A stretch of DNA of 35,408 nucleotides from an uncultured Mycoplasma sp. (GTDB taxonomy: Bacteria > Bacillota_I > Bacilli_A > Mycoplasmatales > Mycoplasmoidaceae): NCBI GenBank assembly GCA_949285105.1, contig CASDXH010000010.1, positions 1 through 35,408 of the forward strand, in the 5' to 3' direction. Within the stretch, counting starts at the first letter, position 1, and each line of letters starts with the position of its first letter. Under the pieces are notes generated by a model, which was not told where the DNA came from, searched no databases, and worked only from the letters and a program-made list of their open reading frames with translations. Position numbers and translations under genes: made by a program. Positions 9,398 to 17,780 of this stretch are shown here, one piece after another.

Positions 9398-10057
9398 ATG
9401 GCAAAAGTAAATATAAATAAAAAAAATAAAGCAAATAAGAAAAATGAACTTGCTAATCAAAAAAAATCTAAAGAAGGTATTGAATTAAAAAGACAGCAAG
9501 AAGAAAAAGCTCAAAAAGAAATAATTGAAAAAACAAATAAGATAATTTATGAATTAAAAGCTGAGTTAAACAAAAAGACTTTATTTAAAAAAAAGGATAA
9601 GCAAATAATAAATAATCAAATTAATGAATTACAAAACTATTTAGATAATAATGAATTTGGTGTCTTAAAAACTAAAATAGAAGAACTTGAAAGAATTGTT
9701 TCTCAAGAACAAAAAGAACTTGAGGAAATAAATAAAAAAAAGACTAAAGAAAAAAAAGAGAAATTAAGTGTAAGAATTAGAAATTTCTTTAAAGAAGCAA
9801 GATACCCAACTTATTCTAGAATTAAAAAGATTATTGAAAATGAAGATAGAACTATTAATTCTTCTTTTGGAAAAATAAATATGAAAGCACTAAAAATAGT
9901 TGGTGTAATTTTATTAGATTTATTATTGATTGGTGTTGCTGTTGTAGGCTTACTTTTACTTCTAGGAATTATTAATTATTCTATATCATCAGATAGCTCT
10001 AGAATTTTTCCAATAATGCTATTAGCAGTTCCTGTAGGATTGCTATTTGCTGTTTAG
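9398..10057 (+). CDS. Coiled-coil membrane protein, 219 aa
   Basis: Not recognised. Residues 1-125 are almost entirely charged, with a very high Lys/Glu/Gln content and heptad-like Leu/Ile spacing (IIYELKAELNKKTLFKKKDKQ), so a long cytoplasmic coiled coil is likely. Residues 126-160 are basic, and two hydrophobic segments follow at about 166-190 and 200-219, ending at the C-terminus. The likely topology is a cytoplasmic coiled-coil arm anchored by a C-terminal hairpin. It has a GGAG site 7 nt before ATG 9398. hprK follows after 12 nt, so the two are probably cotranscribed. Confidence 0.8.
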   Translation: MAKVNINKKNKANKKNELANQKKSKEGIELKRQQEEKAQKEIIEKTNKIIYELKAELNKKTLFKKKDKQIINNQINELQNYLDNNEFGVLKTKIEELERIVSQEQKELEEINKKKTKEKKEKLSVRIRNFFKEARYPTYSRIKKIIENEDRTINSSFGKINMKALKIVGVILLDLLLIGVAVVGLLLLLGIINYSISSDSSRIFPIMLLAVPVGLLFAV

Positions 10058-10069
10058 TTGGAGATTAAT

Positions 10070-10969
10070 ATGATAACTTGAAAAGATATTAAAAATAAAT
10101 TTGATTATCCAATAGTAAATGAAGGGGAAGTTAAACCAATTGTTTCTCAAAGAGTAACAAGAACGGGTTTGGAGTTTGCAGGATTTTTTTCTCATACTGA
10201 TATCAAAGCAATTGTTTTATGGGGAAAAGAAGAATTCAATTATTTAGAGCAATATGATAACAATATAGTTACAGAAAAACTTGAAAGAATTTTTAAATTA
10301 AAACCATCTCTAATCGTATTATCAAGATCTTTCAAACCTTTTCCGATTTTGATTGAACTATCTAAAAAATATAATGTTACTGTAATGGCTACAAATTCAT
10401 CTTCATCTGAAATTAATACACTTATTAATATATTCTTAGCTGAAGCTTTAAGTGAAATAGTTACTTTGCATGGTAATCTTTTAGAAATATATGGAAAAGG
10501 TGTTTTAATAATTGGTGATTCTGGTATTGGTAAATCAGAAACAACAACTGAGCTAATCAAAAAAGGACATATGTTTATTTCTGATGATGCAGTTGATTGT
10601 CGTAAAGTTTTTCATAAATTAATTGGTTCCCCTCCAAAATTCTCTAAGGGTTTTATGGAAGTTAGAGGTCTTGGAATAATTAATGTTGAAAGATTATTTG
10701 GAATTGAAAAAGTAAAACCAAACTCTGAAATCAATATTGTCATTGAATTAGTTGAATTCAAACGTGGAGTTCATAATGTTGAAAGACTTGGAGTAGATTT
10801 ACAATATAAAGAAATTTTAGGAATTAAACTACCATATTATTTAATACCGGTTACTAGTGGTAAAAAGATTTCTGATTTAATTGAAGTTATTGTTGCTAAT
10901 TTTAAATTAATTGAATCAGGATATATATCTTTTAAAGATTTTGATGAAAAATCAAAATCAGATAATTAA
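10070..10969 (+). CDS. hprK: HPr kinase/phosphorylase
   Basis: A bifunctional enzyme that phosphorylates Ser46 of HPr with ATP or PPi and reverses the reaction, controlling sugar PTS and carbon regulation. It has 299 aa (the family is usually about 310). ATG 10070 is preceded by GGAG. The N-terminal domain (1-130) includes KPSLIVLSRSF. The catalytic domain has the P-loop GDSGIGKS at about 148-155 and the HprK signature EVRGLGIINVERLFG at about 196-210. The aspartates around SDDAVDC match the conserved region between the two. Residue W4 uses TGA and a later Trp uses TGG. The gene order hprK-lgt-trxB is common in Firmicutes. Confidence 0.95.
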
Positions 10970-11012
10970 TGTTATATTTATCTTATACCTATATTTTTAA
11001 AGGGAGGTCATA

Positions 11013-12104
11013 ATGAAATGAAATTTATCTAATGTATCATTGTCTGTTTTAAATGCATTAAATCCCATTGCTTTTAAACTTGGAACTTTAGAAGTTAGAT
11101 GATATGGAATTTTTATTTTCATTGGTTTTGTTTTAGCTATTATTTTTGCATGTATTAAATTAGCTAAATGATACAAAGTATCATATGATCCTTTCTTTTA
11201 TTTTATTTTTATAGGTGTTCCAGTTTCTATTCTTGGAGCAAGGCTTTGAAGTTTTATAATTGGTGATGCACAAGTCCAACCTGGAAGCAATTTCTTTATT
11301 GATTATTGAAATTTTCAAGGTGGTGGTCTTGCAATCCAAGGTGGGGTAATATTTACATTATTAGCTGCTTGTATATGATTCCCATATATATTAAGAAAAC
11401 CAAAATATAATGTGAAAACAAAATTTAATAATAATGTCTATGTAAGACAAGTATCTATGTGAGTTTATGCAGATGCAATTATTCCATGTATTCTTGTTGG
11501 GCAAATAATTGGTCGTTGAGGTAATTTTTTCAATCAAGAAGTTTATGGTGCAATAGTAATTAATCCAGAGGTTTCATTTGCTTGATTAAAAACATTGATG
11601 CCAGCTGTTTATGACAACATGTTTATTAATGGTTCATTTCGTCAACCATTATTCTTATATGAATCATTTGCAAACTTTTGAGTATTTTTAATTTTGTATG
11701 TTGGTTTAGAGTTTGTTAAGTTTAGAAAAGCTGGTGATCTTGGTATTTTATATTTTGTCTTTTATGGTATTGTTAGACTTATTATGGAACCATTTAGGGA
11801 TAATGATTTTGAATTTGTTGCAACAATTGTTACATCAGTTTTATTTATAGTAATTGGAATAACTTTATTAGTTTTAAATCATCTAGTTATTTCTAAAAAT
11901 AGAAAAACAAAAGTTTGATTTATGCTTTGAGTAAAAACAAAATATTATTTAAACTTTAATAATTGAAGACAAGTTAGAAATAATAATCTATCTAATAGCA
12001 ATACAAACAAAAAAGAAATTAATAAACCAAAAACTTATGGATTTATAAAACCACCAGTATTTACTAGAACTGAAGAAGAAATGTTGTTTTATAACAATCA
12101 TTAA
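11013..12104 (+). CDS. lgt: Prolipoprotein diacylglyceryl transferase
   Basis: A membrane enzyme that moves diacylglycerol from phosphatidylglycerol to the lipobox Cys of prolipoproteins. It has 363 aa, longer than the usual 270-290 because of a hydrophilic C-terminal extension from about residue 295. A perfect GGGAGGT site lies 8 nt before ATG 11013. Multiple hydrophobic segments are seen. The family signature GRWGNFFNQEVYG begins near residue 167, and LGTLEVRWYG (about 26-35) and GGGLAIQGG (about 105) match conserved motifs. Many Trp codons are TGA. It is required for proteins such as the lipoprotein at 2477. hprK is upstream and trxB follows after 14 nt. Confidence 0.95.
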
Positions 12105-12118
12105 TTTAAGGAGAATTT

Positions 12119-13075
12119 ATGAGAGTTGACACTAACTATATTAACAATCCACATTTTTATGATCTGATCATAATTGGTAGTGGACCAGCAGGGCTTACTG
12201 CTGCAATTTATGGACAAAGAGCAAATTTAAAAACTGCATTTATTGAAAAAGATACTCCTGGTGGTAAGGTTGTTAAAACAGGTTTTGTAGAAAACTATCC
12301 TGGATTTGAAAAAATAAATGGACCAGATTTAGCTATGAATTTTTTTAAACAAGCCACAAGTCTTGGTTCTAAATTTATTTATGGTGAAGTTATTAACATT
12401 TTTAAAGTTAACAATATCTTTCATGTTACTACTAGTGATAACATGGTTAGGTATTCAAAGGCTGTCATTATAGCAAGTGGAATGAGTGAAAAAAAGCTTG
12501 GTGTTGAAGGTGAAACTAAATACTATGGTAGAGGTGTATCTTATTGCGCTGTATGTGATGCTGCTTTATATAAAAATAAAACTGTCGCTGTAATTGGTGG
12601 TGGAAATACTGCTCTTGAAGAATCTTTGTTTTTAGCAGATATTGTAGGAAAAGTTTATTTGATCCACAGAAGACAAGGTTTTAGAGCTGATGAGTCTGTT
12701 GTAGAAAGAGTAAAAAATAATAAAAAGATAGAATTAATTCTTGATACAATTCCAACCGAATTTATAGGTGATGGTAAAAAAATAAATTCTATCAAAATTA
12801 AAAATGTCTTAACAAATGAAGAATCAGTAAAAGAAGTTGATTGTATTTTTCCTTTTATTGGATTTATCCCTGTTAATAATTTTTTTGGTAAGTTAGAAAT
12901 AAAAAACGAAAATGGTTTCATTATTGTAGATGAAAACATGCAAACAAATGTTGAAGGTTTATTTTGTGCTGGTGATATTTTATCTAAACATGTAAGACAA
13001 ATATCAACTGCTGTTTCTGATGGTACAATAGCTGCTTTATCAGCTAAAAAATTTATTGAAGAAAAATTTGAATAG
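12119..13075 (+). CDS. trxB: Thioredoxin reductase
   Basis: An FAD/NADPH flavoenzyme that reduces thioredoxin. It has 318 aa, a normal length. The FAD-binding GSGPAGLTAA is at about 20-29, the redox-active pair CAVC at 143-146, and the NADP-binding GGGNTALEE at about 160-168. The C-terminal FAD motif is CAGDI. ATG 12119 follows AAGGAGA. It is the third gene of the hprK-lgt-trxB cluster, and the next gene starts 9 nt after its stop. Confidence 0.96.
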   Translation: MRVDTNYINNPHFYDLIIIGSGPAGLTAAIYGQRANLKTAFIEKDTPGGKVVKTGFVENYPGFEKINGPDLAMNFFKQATSLGSKFIYGEVINIFKVNNIFHVTTSDNMVRYSKAVIIASGMSEKKLGVEGETKYYGRGVSYCAVCDAALYKNKTVAVIGGGNTALEESLFLADIVGKVYLIHRRQGFRADESVVERVKNNKKIELILDTIPTEFIGDGKKINSIKIKNVLTNEESVKEVDCIFPFIGFIPVNNFFGKLEIKNENGFIIVDENMQTNVEGLFCAGDILSKHVRQISTAVSDGTIAALSAKKFIEEKFE

Positions 13076-13084
13076 GAGATTGTT

Positions 13085-13510
13085 GTGAGAAATACAAAAC
13101 TTGAAAAGAGTGCCAAAGGAGATATTAATCAATTACTGAAAAAAAGTGATGACAAAAAATCTCTTTCTAAAGCAGTTGATTTTCTAAAGTCTAAAAAAAT
13201 AAACTATTCAGATATTGATGTAAATAAAACTTTGTACTGTAATTCTAGACCAATAAAAGCTGATGTAGTTTGTTATCTTAAATCTTCTAGTCACATATTA
13301 GAAAACGTGTGACTTATTGTAGATACAAAAAAATATAGTCAAGAAAATGAAAGTCTTTTAAAGATGTCTAGATTTTATTTTTCAGAAATTGATGATCTTC
13401 AAATGGTTCTATTTACAAATTATGATAAACCTATTTTGTTTTTTAAAAAATATATTAATGGCACTTATAGAATATGTAAGACCATTAAAGTTCCAAATTT
13501 TTATGAGTAA
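13085..13510 (+). CDS. 141-aa protein with possible PD-(D/E)xK nuclease-like fold
   Basis: The start is GTG 13085, 6 nt after a GGAG-like site that overlaps the trxB stop. It has one TGA(Trp) and TAA 13508-13510. After a basic helical N-terminus, residues 55-110 read like the N-terminal domain of type I restriction R subunits. RPIKADVV gives D60, WLIVDTKK gives D80-x-K82, and a short Tyr-rich helix follows. MVLFTNYDKPILFFKK then corresponds to the (L)LTNG...(I)FF strand pair of that family. D...(D/E)xK is the metal-site signature of the PD-(D/E)xK superfamily, here with Asp in place of the usual Glu. No restriction or modification gene is nearby. The fold call is an inference; the gene itself is well supported. 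Confidence 0.7.
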
Positions 13511-13514
13511 ATAC

Positions 13515-13540
13515 CTATCAATCAATTGATAGATTTTTTA
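13515..13540 (+). terminator. Terminator of the hprK-lgt-trxB cluster
   Basis: CTATCAA (13515-13521), a 4-nt loop and TTGATAG (13526-13532) are followed by ATTTTTTA. It lies 4 nt after the stop of the 141-aa gene. Confidence 0.8.
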
Positions 13541-13547
13541 TTATTGA

Positions 13548-13606
13548 GGTACTGTCTTAATTTTTGGAGAAACTCATTCTTAGAAAAAAAGTTTAAAATA
13601 AATTTT
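13548..13606 (-). mobile_element. Solo IS256-like end (relic)
   Basis: About 59 nt match the terminal sequence of the two IS256-like copies, from the outer end GGTACTGTC through TTTTTGGAGAAACTCATTCTT to AAAATAAATTTT. The match stops where the transposase ribosome-binding site would begin. No second end or transposase sequence follows, so this is a deletion relic or the footprint of a lost element. Confidence 0.75.
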
Positions 13607-13838
13607 TAATCTTGTATATAAATATATTACAAATACATAAACCACTTAACTGTTATTGTAAAATGATTTATTAATTTTTATTATTTAAAAGAAATTTAAT
13701 AATTCTTCATAACTATATTTTTTTCTTTTGACTTTTAAGTTTTCTTTATAATGATGAATTGCTGTTTAAATTCATTTTGACTTTATTTTATTGAACTAAA
13801 AATCATTTTTTTGTTAGAATGATTATGTCTTATAAGAT
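13607..13838. other. AT-rich non-coding stretch
   Basis: No frame with a plausible start and ribosome-binding site is seen on either strand. Beyond weak promoter-like hexamers near 13811 and 13831, nothing can be assigned. It is part of a gene-free stretch of about 1.06 kb between the hprK cluster and def. Confidence 0.5.
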
Positions 13839-13970
13839 ACCGATATTAGTTAATGTATTTTTGATCACTATATATTAACTATCCCAGAGTGTGGCGGAAT
13901 ATAAATTACACTATTTAATTTGCGCAATGGCCTTAAAAAACTTCCTTTTGATCGGGAGGTTTTTTATTTT
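13839..13970 (+). ncRNA. Candidate small RNA with its own terminator
   Basis: A region of about 130 nt stands out by its higher G+C and stacked complementary segments. Helix A pairs TAGTTAAT near 13847 with ATTAACTA near 13876. A middle hairpin is closed by GGC/GCC with an inner AAATT/AATTT stem and two purine-rich internal-loop strands. A terminator follows at 13937-13965 (AACTTCC paired with GGGAGGTT, then a T run). A TATAAG box at 13831-13836 could be the -10. I see no reading frame. The motifs of SRP RNA, RNase P RNA, tmRNA and T-box leaders are absent. It could also be an orphan riboswitch or leader. Confidence 0.5.
13935..13970 (+). terminator. Intrinsic terminator of the candidate RNA
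   Basis: The stem AACTTCC/GGGAGGTT (with one G-U) is extended by A-T pairs, has a loop around TTTTGATC, and is followed by TTTTTATTTT. The A run on the other side would let it also work weakly on the minus strand. Confidence 0.75.
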
Positions 13971-14050
13971 AATTTTGGAAAGATTTTTCATTAATTTATA
14001 AAACTAATATCTATTAACATTCTTTTAAATAAAGAGAATATGTTACTAAA

Positions 14051-14080
14051 TAAAAAACCCATAACAGTTTTGTTATGGGT
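14051..14080 (-). terminator. Minus-strand terminator hairpin
   Basis: A perfect 10-bp stem (14057-14066 with 14071-14080, ACCCATAACA) encloses a 4-nt loop. On the plus strand it is followed by mixed sequence. On the minus strand it is followed by six T, so it fits termination of leftward transcription arriving from def or from an unseen transcript between 14136 and 14574. Confidence 0.65.
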
Positions 14081-14104
14081 ATAATTATTAATTTTTGGGG
14101 GAAT

Positions 14105-14139
14105 AAAAAAAACAGAGTGATGAATTCTGTTTTTTATTT
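14105..14139. terminator. Bidirectional terminator-like hairpin
   Basis: An A run, ACAGA, an A-T-rich loop, TCTGT and a T run: symmetrical, so it could stop transcription from either side. It sits 25 nt from the hairpin at 14051-14080. Confidence 0.55.
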
Positions 14140-14498
14140 GTTTCATGTATTTATAAATAGATAAAATAAGTGAAAGGGAGATGGTCTATGGATGCAAAAT
14201 ATGAAAATTAATTTTAATATAATATTATGTTATACAAAATGTGTTATTTCATTTTGACAAACTATGAGTTTGCCAGATTTTAACAAATAAGACCTACATG
14301 AAACATTATTATTATATGTCATTTTTTTGTTTTTTCACATATTTTTTAAAAAAATTTTAAATATTTTTAAAATTGGTAATTTAATTCTTTTATTTTAGAT
14401 TGTTAATTTAACCCTTTATAAAAGATTTATTAACACATTATATATCTAAAATATGAATAATAAGTGTGTTTGTTACATTGTTTTAGCAAATAAAAGAA
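14136..14498. other. Non-coding AT-rich stretch with a seven-codon mini-ORF
   Basis: The only start with a good ribosome-binding site is ATG 14188, 7 nt after AAGGGAG, and it runs just seven codons (MDAKYEN) to TAA 14209-14211. That is either a leader peptide or the stump of a lost gene. A 6-3-6 inverted repeat (CAAACT ATG AGTTTG) lies near 14259. No other coding sequence can be supported on either strand. Confidence 0.4.
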
Positions 14499-14564
14499 AA
14501 TTATAAAAACCATGTTTTTATTAATATTTAGAAAGTCTGCTATTAACACATGGGTTTTATAATT
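14499..14564 (-). repeat. Long inverted repeat downstream of def
   Basis: Arms at 14499-14515 and 14548-14564 (AATTATAAAAACCATGT against ACATGGGTTTTATAATT) are 17 nt long with one mismatch. Within the 32-nt loop, TTAATA and TATTAA can extend the structure. It begins 10 nt past the def stop, so it may be the 3' hairpin of the def transcript, though no T run follows directly. Confidence 0.6.
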
Positions 14565-14573
14565 AGTAATAAG

Positions 14574-15140
14574 TTATCTTCCAACTTCTTTTCAATCTTC
14601 TTCTTTATGGAATGGTTTGTCTTTGTTTATTCTGTCATAATAAAACTTATTATTATTGTGATCTATTTCATGTTGTAAACATATTGACAATAAACCAGAA
14701 GCTCTTATATTAATTGTTTCATTTGTAAATAAGTCAATTGCTTCAACAACTACAATTTCATTTCTAATAGAAAAACCCTTCACATCTTTATCTACAGAAA
14801 GACAACCTTCACCACCTGGTAAAAAGGCTTTATTTAAAGATTGTTTAATTATTCTTGGGTTTGCTAATAAATATTTGTGTTCTATTTCATCTTCATCAAG
14901 ATGAATATAAATAATTTGTTTTGGATATCCTAATTGAATAGCAGCTATTCCAATTCCTGGTCTAATCTTATATTGTTTGTAAGTTCCATCATATGAAGAA
15001 TCTATGTAACTTATCATCTTTGAAATAATTTCGTTATCTTGTTTTGATAATGGAAATTCAACTTGTTTTATTTCTTGTTTCATAATAGGATTGTCATCAA
15101 AAACAAGTCATTGAGATTTAGGGATTATTTTTTTAAACAT
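14574..15140 (-). CDS. def: Peptide deformylase
   Basis: A metalloenzyme that removes the formyl group from the N-terminal Met of new proteins. It has 188 aa from ATG 15140, read through TGA(Trp) near the N-terminus (KSQW) and near the C-terminus to TAA at 14574-14576. A shorter start at 15083 would lose the conserved N-terminus ([12 protein letters not shown]), so the longer one is preferred. All three family motifs are present: [10 protein letters not shown] at about 61-70, EGCLS at about 110-114 (Cys is a metal ligand), and QHEIDH at about 156-161 (two His ligands and the catalytic Glu). It diverges from gmk, with 63 nt between the two starts. Confidence 0.94.
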
Positions 15141-15150
15141 TTTATATACC

Positions 15151-15179
15151 TTGTTAAAGTTTCTTATACAATTAATAAT
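15151..15179 (+). promoter_or_regulatory. Possible promoter of the gmk operon
   Basis: TTGTTA at 15151-15156, a 17-nt spacer and AATAAT at 15174-15179, 24 nt before the gmk start. It lies in the 63-nt divergent gap with def, where the same AT-rich sequence also offers TATTAT-like boxes on the minus strand. It is supported by position more than by consensus. Confidence 0.4.
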
Positions 15180-15203
15180 ATTAAAACAAAGAATGGAGCT
15201 TTT

Positions 15204-15794
15204 GTGAACAAAAAAGGATTATTAATAATAATTAGTGGCCCAAGTGGTGTTGGAAAAAAAACAATAATAGATCAGTTTATTAATGATACTGAATTAAATT
15301 TATCATATAGTGTTTCAATGACAACCCGAGAACCAAGAGAAGGTGAGGTTAATGGGGTTGATTACTTCTTTGTTTCAGACGAAGAATTCACAAAAGCTAT
15401 TGAAAACAACGAATTATTAGAATGAGCTGAGTTTGCTAAAAACAAATATGGAACTCCGCTTAAAAAAGTTTATGAAAAAATAGAACAAGGTAAAAATGTT
15501 ATTTTAGAAATTGAAGTTAAAGGTGCAACTGATGTAATTAAAAAAATAAAAAGGGAAGACTTTGTTTCAATTTTTATTATTCCGCCATCAATTAAAGAAT
15601 TAAAAAGAAGATTAAAGAAAAGAGATACTGAAGATAGAAAAAAAATTAAGATGAGAATCAAGAGAGCAAAAGAAGAAATTAAAATGACAAAAGATTATGA
15701 TCATGTTGTTTTAAACGACGATGCTACAAGAGCTGCTATTGAAATGAAAAAAATTATACTGGGTGACATTTATAGAGTTAATAAGGAAAAATAA
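15204..15794 (+). CDS. gmk: Guanylate kinase
   Basis: It phosphorylates GMP to GDP with ATP. It has 196 aa from GTG 15204, 5 nt after GGAG; the open frame upstream has no usable signal and extends past the normal N-terminus. The P-loop is GPSGVGKK followed by Thr (residues 12-20). The residue after the invariant Lys is Lys19, where relatives usually carry Gly or Ser. The GMP-binding region is well kept: [19 protein letters not shown] (about 34-52). The LID and nucleotide regions follow, with LEIEVKGA, then [10 protein letters not shown] and ending in the YDHVVLND strand. rlmN starts on its stop codon (TAATG). Confidence 0.94.
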
Positions 15795-16858
15795 TGACTA
15801 ATAATGATGTAAAAGAAAGTAATGTTATTTCAATATATTCTTTAACATTACAAGAACTTAAAGATAATTTAATAGCAAATGGATTTAAATCATATGTTGC
15901 AGAGCAAATCTATGATTGAATCTATAAAAAAGATGTTGATGATTTTGAAAAAATGACAAACTTATCAAAGCAGACTATTTCTTTTCTAAAGCAAAATTAC
16001 TTTTTTGACGTTATTAAAATTAATACAATTCAAGAAGATAAAGATGGTACTGTAAAGTTTTTGTTGGAACTTTGTGACAATAATTTAATTGAAGTTGTGT
16101 TAATGTCGTTTGACTATGGCTATAGTGTTTGTGTTACTTCACAAGTTGGTTGTAATATGGGATGTAAGTTTTGTGCATCTGGTTTAATAAAAAAAGTAAG
16201 AAATATAACTACTGGTGAATTCATTAAACAATTTTTATTAGCAAAGCAATATTTATACAAAACTAAAAAAGAAAATTTATCACATATGGTTGTTATGGGA
16301 ATTGGTGAACCATTTGATAACTTTAATAACTTAGTTCAATTCATGAAAGTTATTAAAGAACAAAAAGGACTTGGAATTGGTGGAAGAAAAATTACTGTTT
16401 CAACTTGTGGTTTAGTTCACAAAATTAAAGAATGAGCTGATTTAAATAACCAAGTTAATTTAGCGATTTCTTTACATGGTTCAAACAATGAAATAAGAAG
16501 TAAAATAATGCCAATCAATGGTTCTTTTAATATAGAAAAATTACTAGAAGCTATTGATTACTACTTAGAAAAAACAAACAGAAGAGTCACAATAGAATAC
16601 ATCATGATAAAAGATCTAAATGATAAAAAAGAACATGCCTATGAACTTATAGAAATGTTTAAAAATAGATTGGTTTATATAAACCTTATTCCATATAATC
16701 CTGTGTTTGAAAACTCATATGCTCGAAGCGAGAAATGCAAGGAGTTTTATGATATATTAAAGAATAGTGGTATTACATGTACTATTAGACAAGAAAAAGG
16801 CTCATCAATTGATGCTGCTTGCGGACAATTAAGAAGTAAAAGACTTGGAGTGCTATAG
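15794..16858 (+). CDS. rlmN: Dual-specificity RNA methyltransferase RlmN
   Basis: A radical-SAM enzyme that methylates C2 of A2503 in 23S rRNA and, in characterised relatives, A37 of some tRNAs. It has 354 aa. The iron-sulfur ligands are C120, C124 and C127 in GCNMGCKFC. The methyl-carrying and resolving cysteines of the family have counterparts in SVC (C113) and in DAACGQL (C343). The GEP motif MGIGEPFDN and the STCG and SLHG strands of the barrel are also present. Its ATG overlaps the gmk stop, and the PP2C gene begins 4 nt after its own TAG. Residues before about 30 form the HhH-like accessory domain (LQELKDNL). Confidence 0.95.
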
Positions 16859-16862
16859 GCTT

Positions 16863-17633
16863 ATGAGAGTATCAAAAAATTTGAATGAAAAAAGAATTAT
16901 CTTTAATAAATCCGATACAGGTTTTATTAGAAAAACAAATGAAGATTATGCTTGATCTGGTACTAATTCAGTACTTGATTCATTGCTAATTGTTTCAGAT
17001 GGTGTTGGAAGTTATGAAGGAAGTGATAAAGCATCTGAAATTGTATCTAAAGTTTTTTCAAAAAGTTTTTTGTCACTAGAATACATTTCAATCGATGTTA
17101 AAAAGTGATTTGAAAAAAATATTTTAAGAGCCAAAATGATTATGAAAGAACACATTAAAGAAAATGGTAGACACATTAATATGGCTACTACATTAGTGTT
17201 AGCTTTAATAATTAAAAAAGAAGTTCATGTTTTTTGAATCGGTGACTCAAGAGCCTATCTAATAAATAAAAAAGAAGCAACTCAATTAACTGAAGACCAT
17301 AACTTATTAAATCATTTATTAAATTTAAATTTATCTCATGATGAAATCATGAAATATAAAAAGCATTTACACAGTATTACTAATTCAATTTCAGCATCAA
17401 CTGAATTAGCTCAAAAATATGATTATTTAAACATTCCATTAAAATCTAACAATTTCATTTTTTTAGCTTCTGATGGTTTTTATAACTTTTGTCAATTAAA
17501 TAATTTATTTGACATTATTAGCGATGACACAAACAAAGAAGTTATAACTGATGAATTAGTTAGCAATGCTATAACAAATGGATCTAATGATAACATTTCT
17601 TTTTCTTACTTTGGTTTGTTAAAAGAAAATTAA
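16863..17633 (+). CDS. prpC: PP2C-type serine/threonine protein phosphatase
   Basis: A metal-dependent phosphatase, probably acting on Ser/Thr-phosphorylated proteins in the cytoplasm. It has 256 aa, near the usual 245-260. PPM motifs are in order: TGFIRKTNEDY (about 20-30), VSDGVGS with the metal Asp (DGMGG in most relatives, here DGVGSYEGS), a conserved MATTLVLALI, GDSRAYL, LTEDHN, LASDGF and SNDNIS with the last metal Asp. In B. subtilis and M. pneumoniae the next gene is the partner kinase PrkC; here the next gene is a J-domain protein. The gene symbol is by family and position. Confidence 0.88.
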
Positions 17634-17644
17634 ATATAAATTGT

Positions 17645-17692
17645 TAACTAGAACATGAAAATGCAGTTATGTAAATGTCCTAGTTTCTTATA
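17645..17692 (+). terminator. Imperfect hairpin after the PP2C gene
   Basis: AACTAGAACAT and ATGTCCTAGTT pair with one mismatch across a loop of about 26 nt and are followed by TTCTTATATTT. It is a possible terminator for the gmk-rlmN-PP2C unit, weaker than others in this window. Confidence 0.45.
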
Positions 17693-17711
17693 TTTAAAAC
17701 ATTTCTTGTTA

Positions 17712-17717
17712 TATAAT
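17712..17717 (+). promoter_or_regulatory. -10 box before the J-domain gene
   Basis: A consensus TATAAT 64 nt before the ATG at 17781. No clear -35 is visible. Confidence 0.4.
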
Positions 17718-17780
17718 ATATGCAGTTTTTAAAAATGGCTTAGACTATTTTCTTATTATATTTTATAGTATGGATTGAGT

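Noticed and set aside
10240-10560. 106-codon minus-strand frame inside hprK
   Set aside because: Antisense shadow of the HprK catalytic domain, without a ribosome-binding site.
13839-13970. SRP RNA, RNase P RNA, tmRNA or a T-box leader
   Set aside because: The GGAAG...AGCAG core of SRP RNA, the GAGGAAAGTCC element of RNase P, the tRNA-like end of tmRNA and the T-box TGGAAC motif are all missing.
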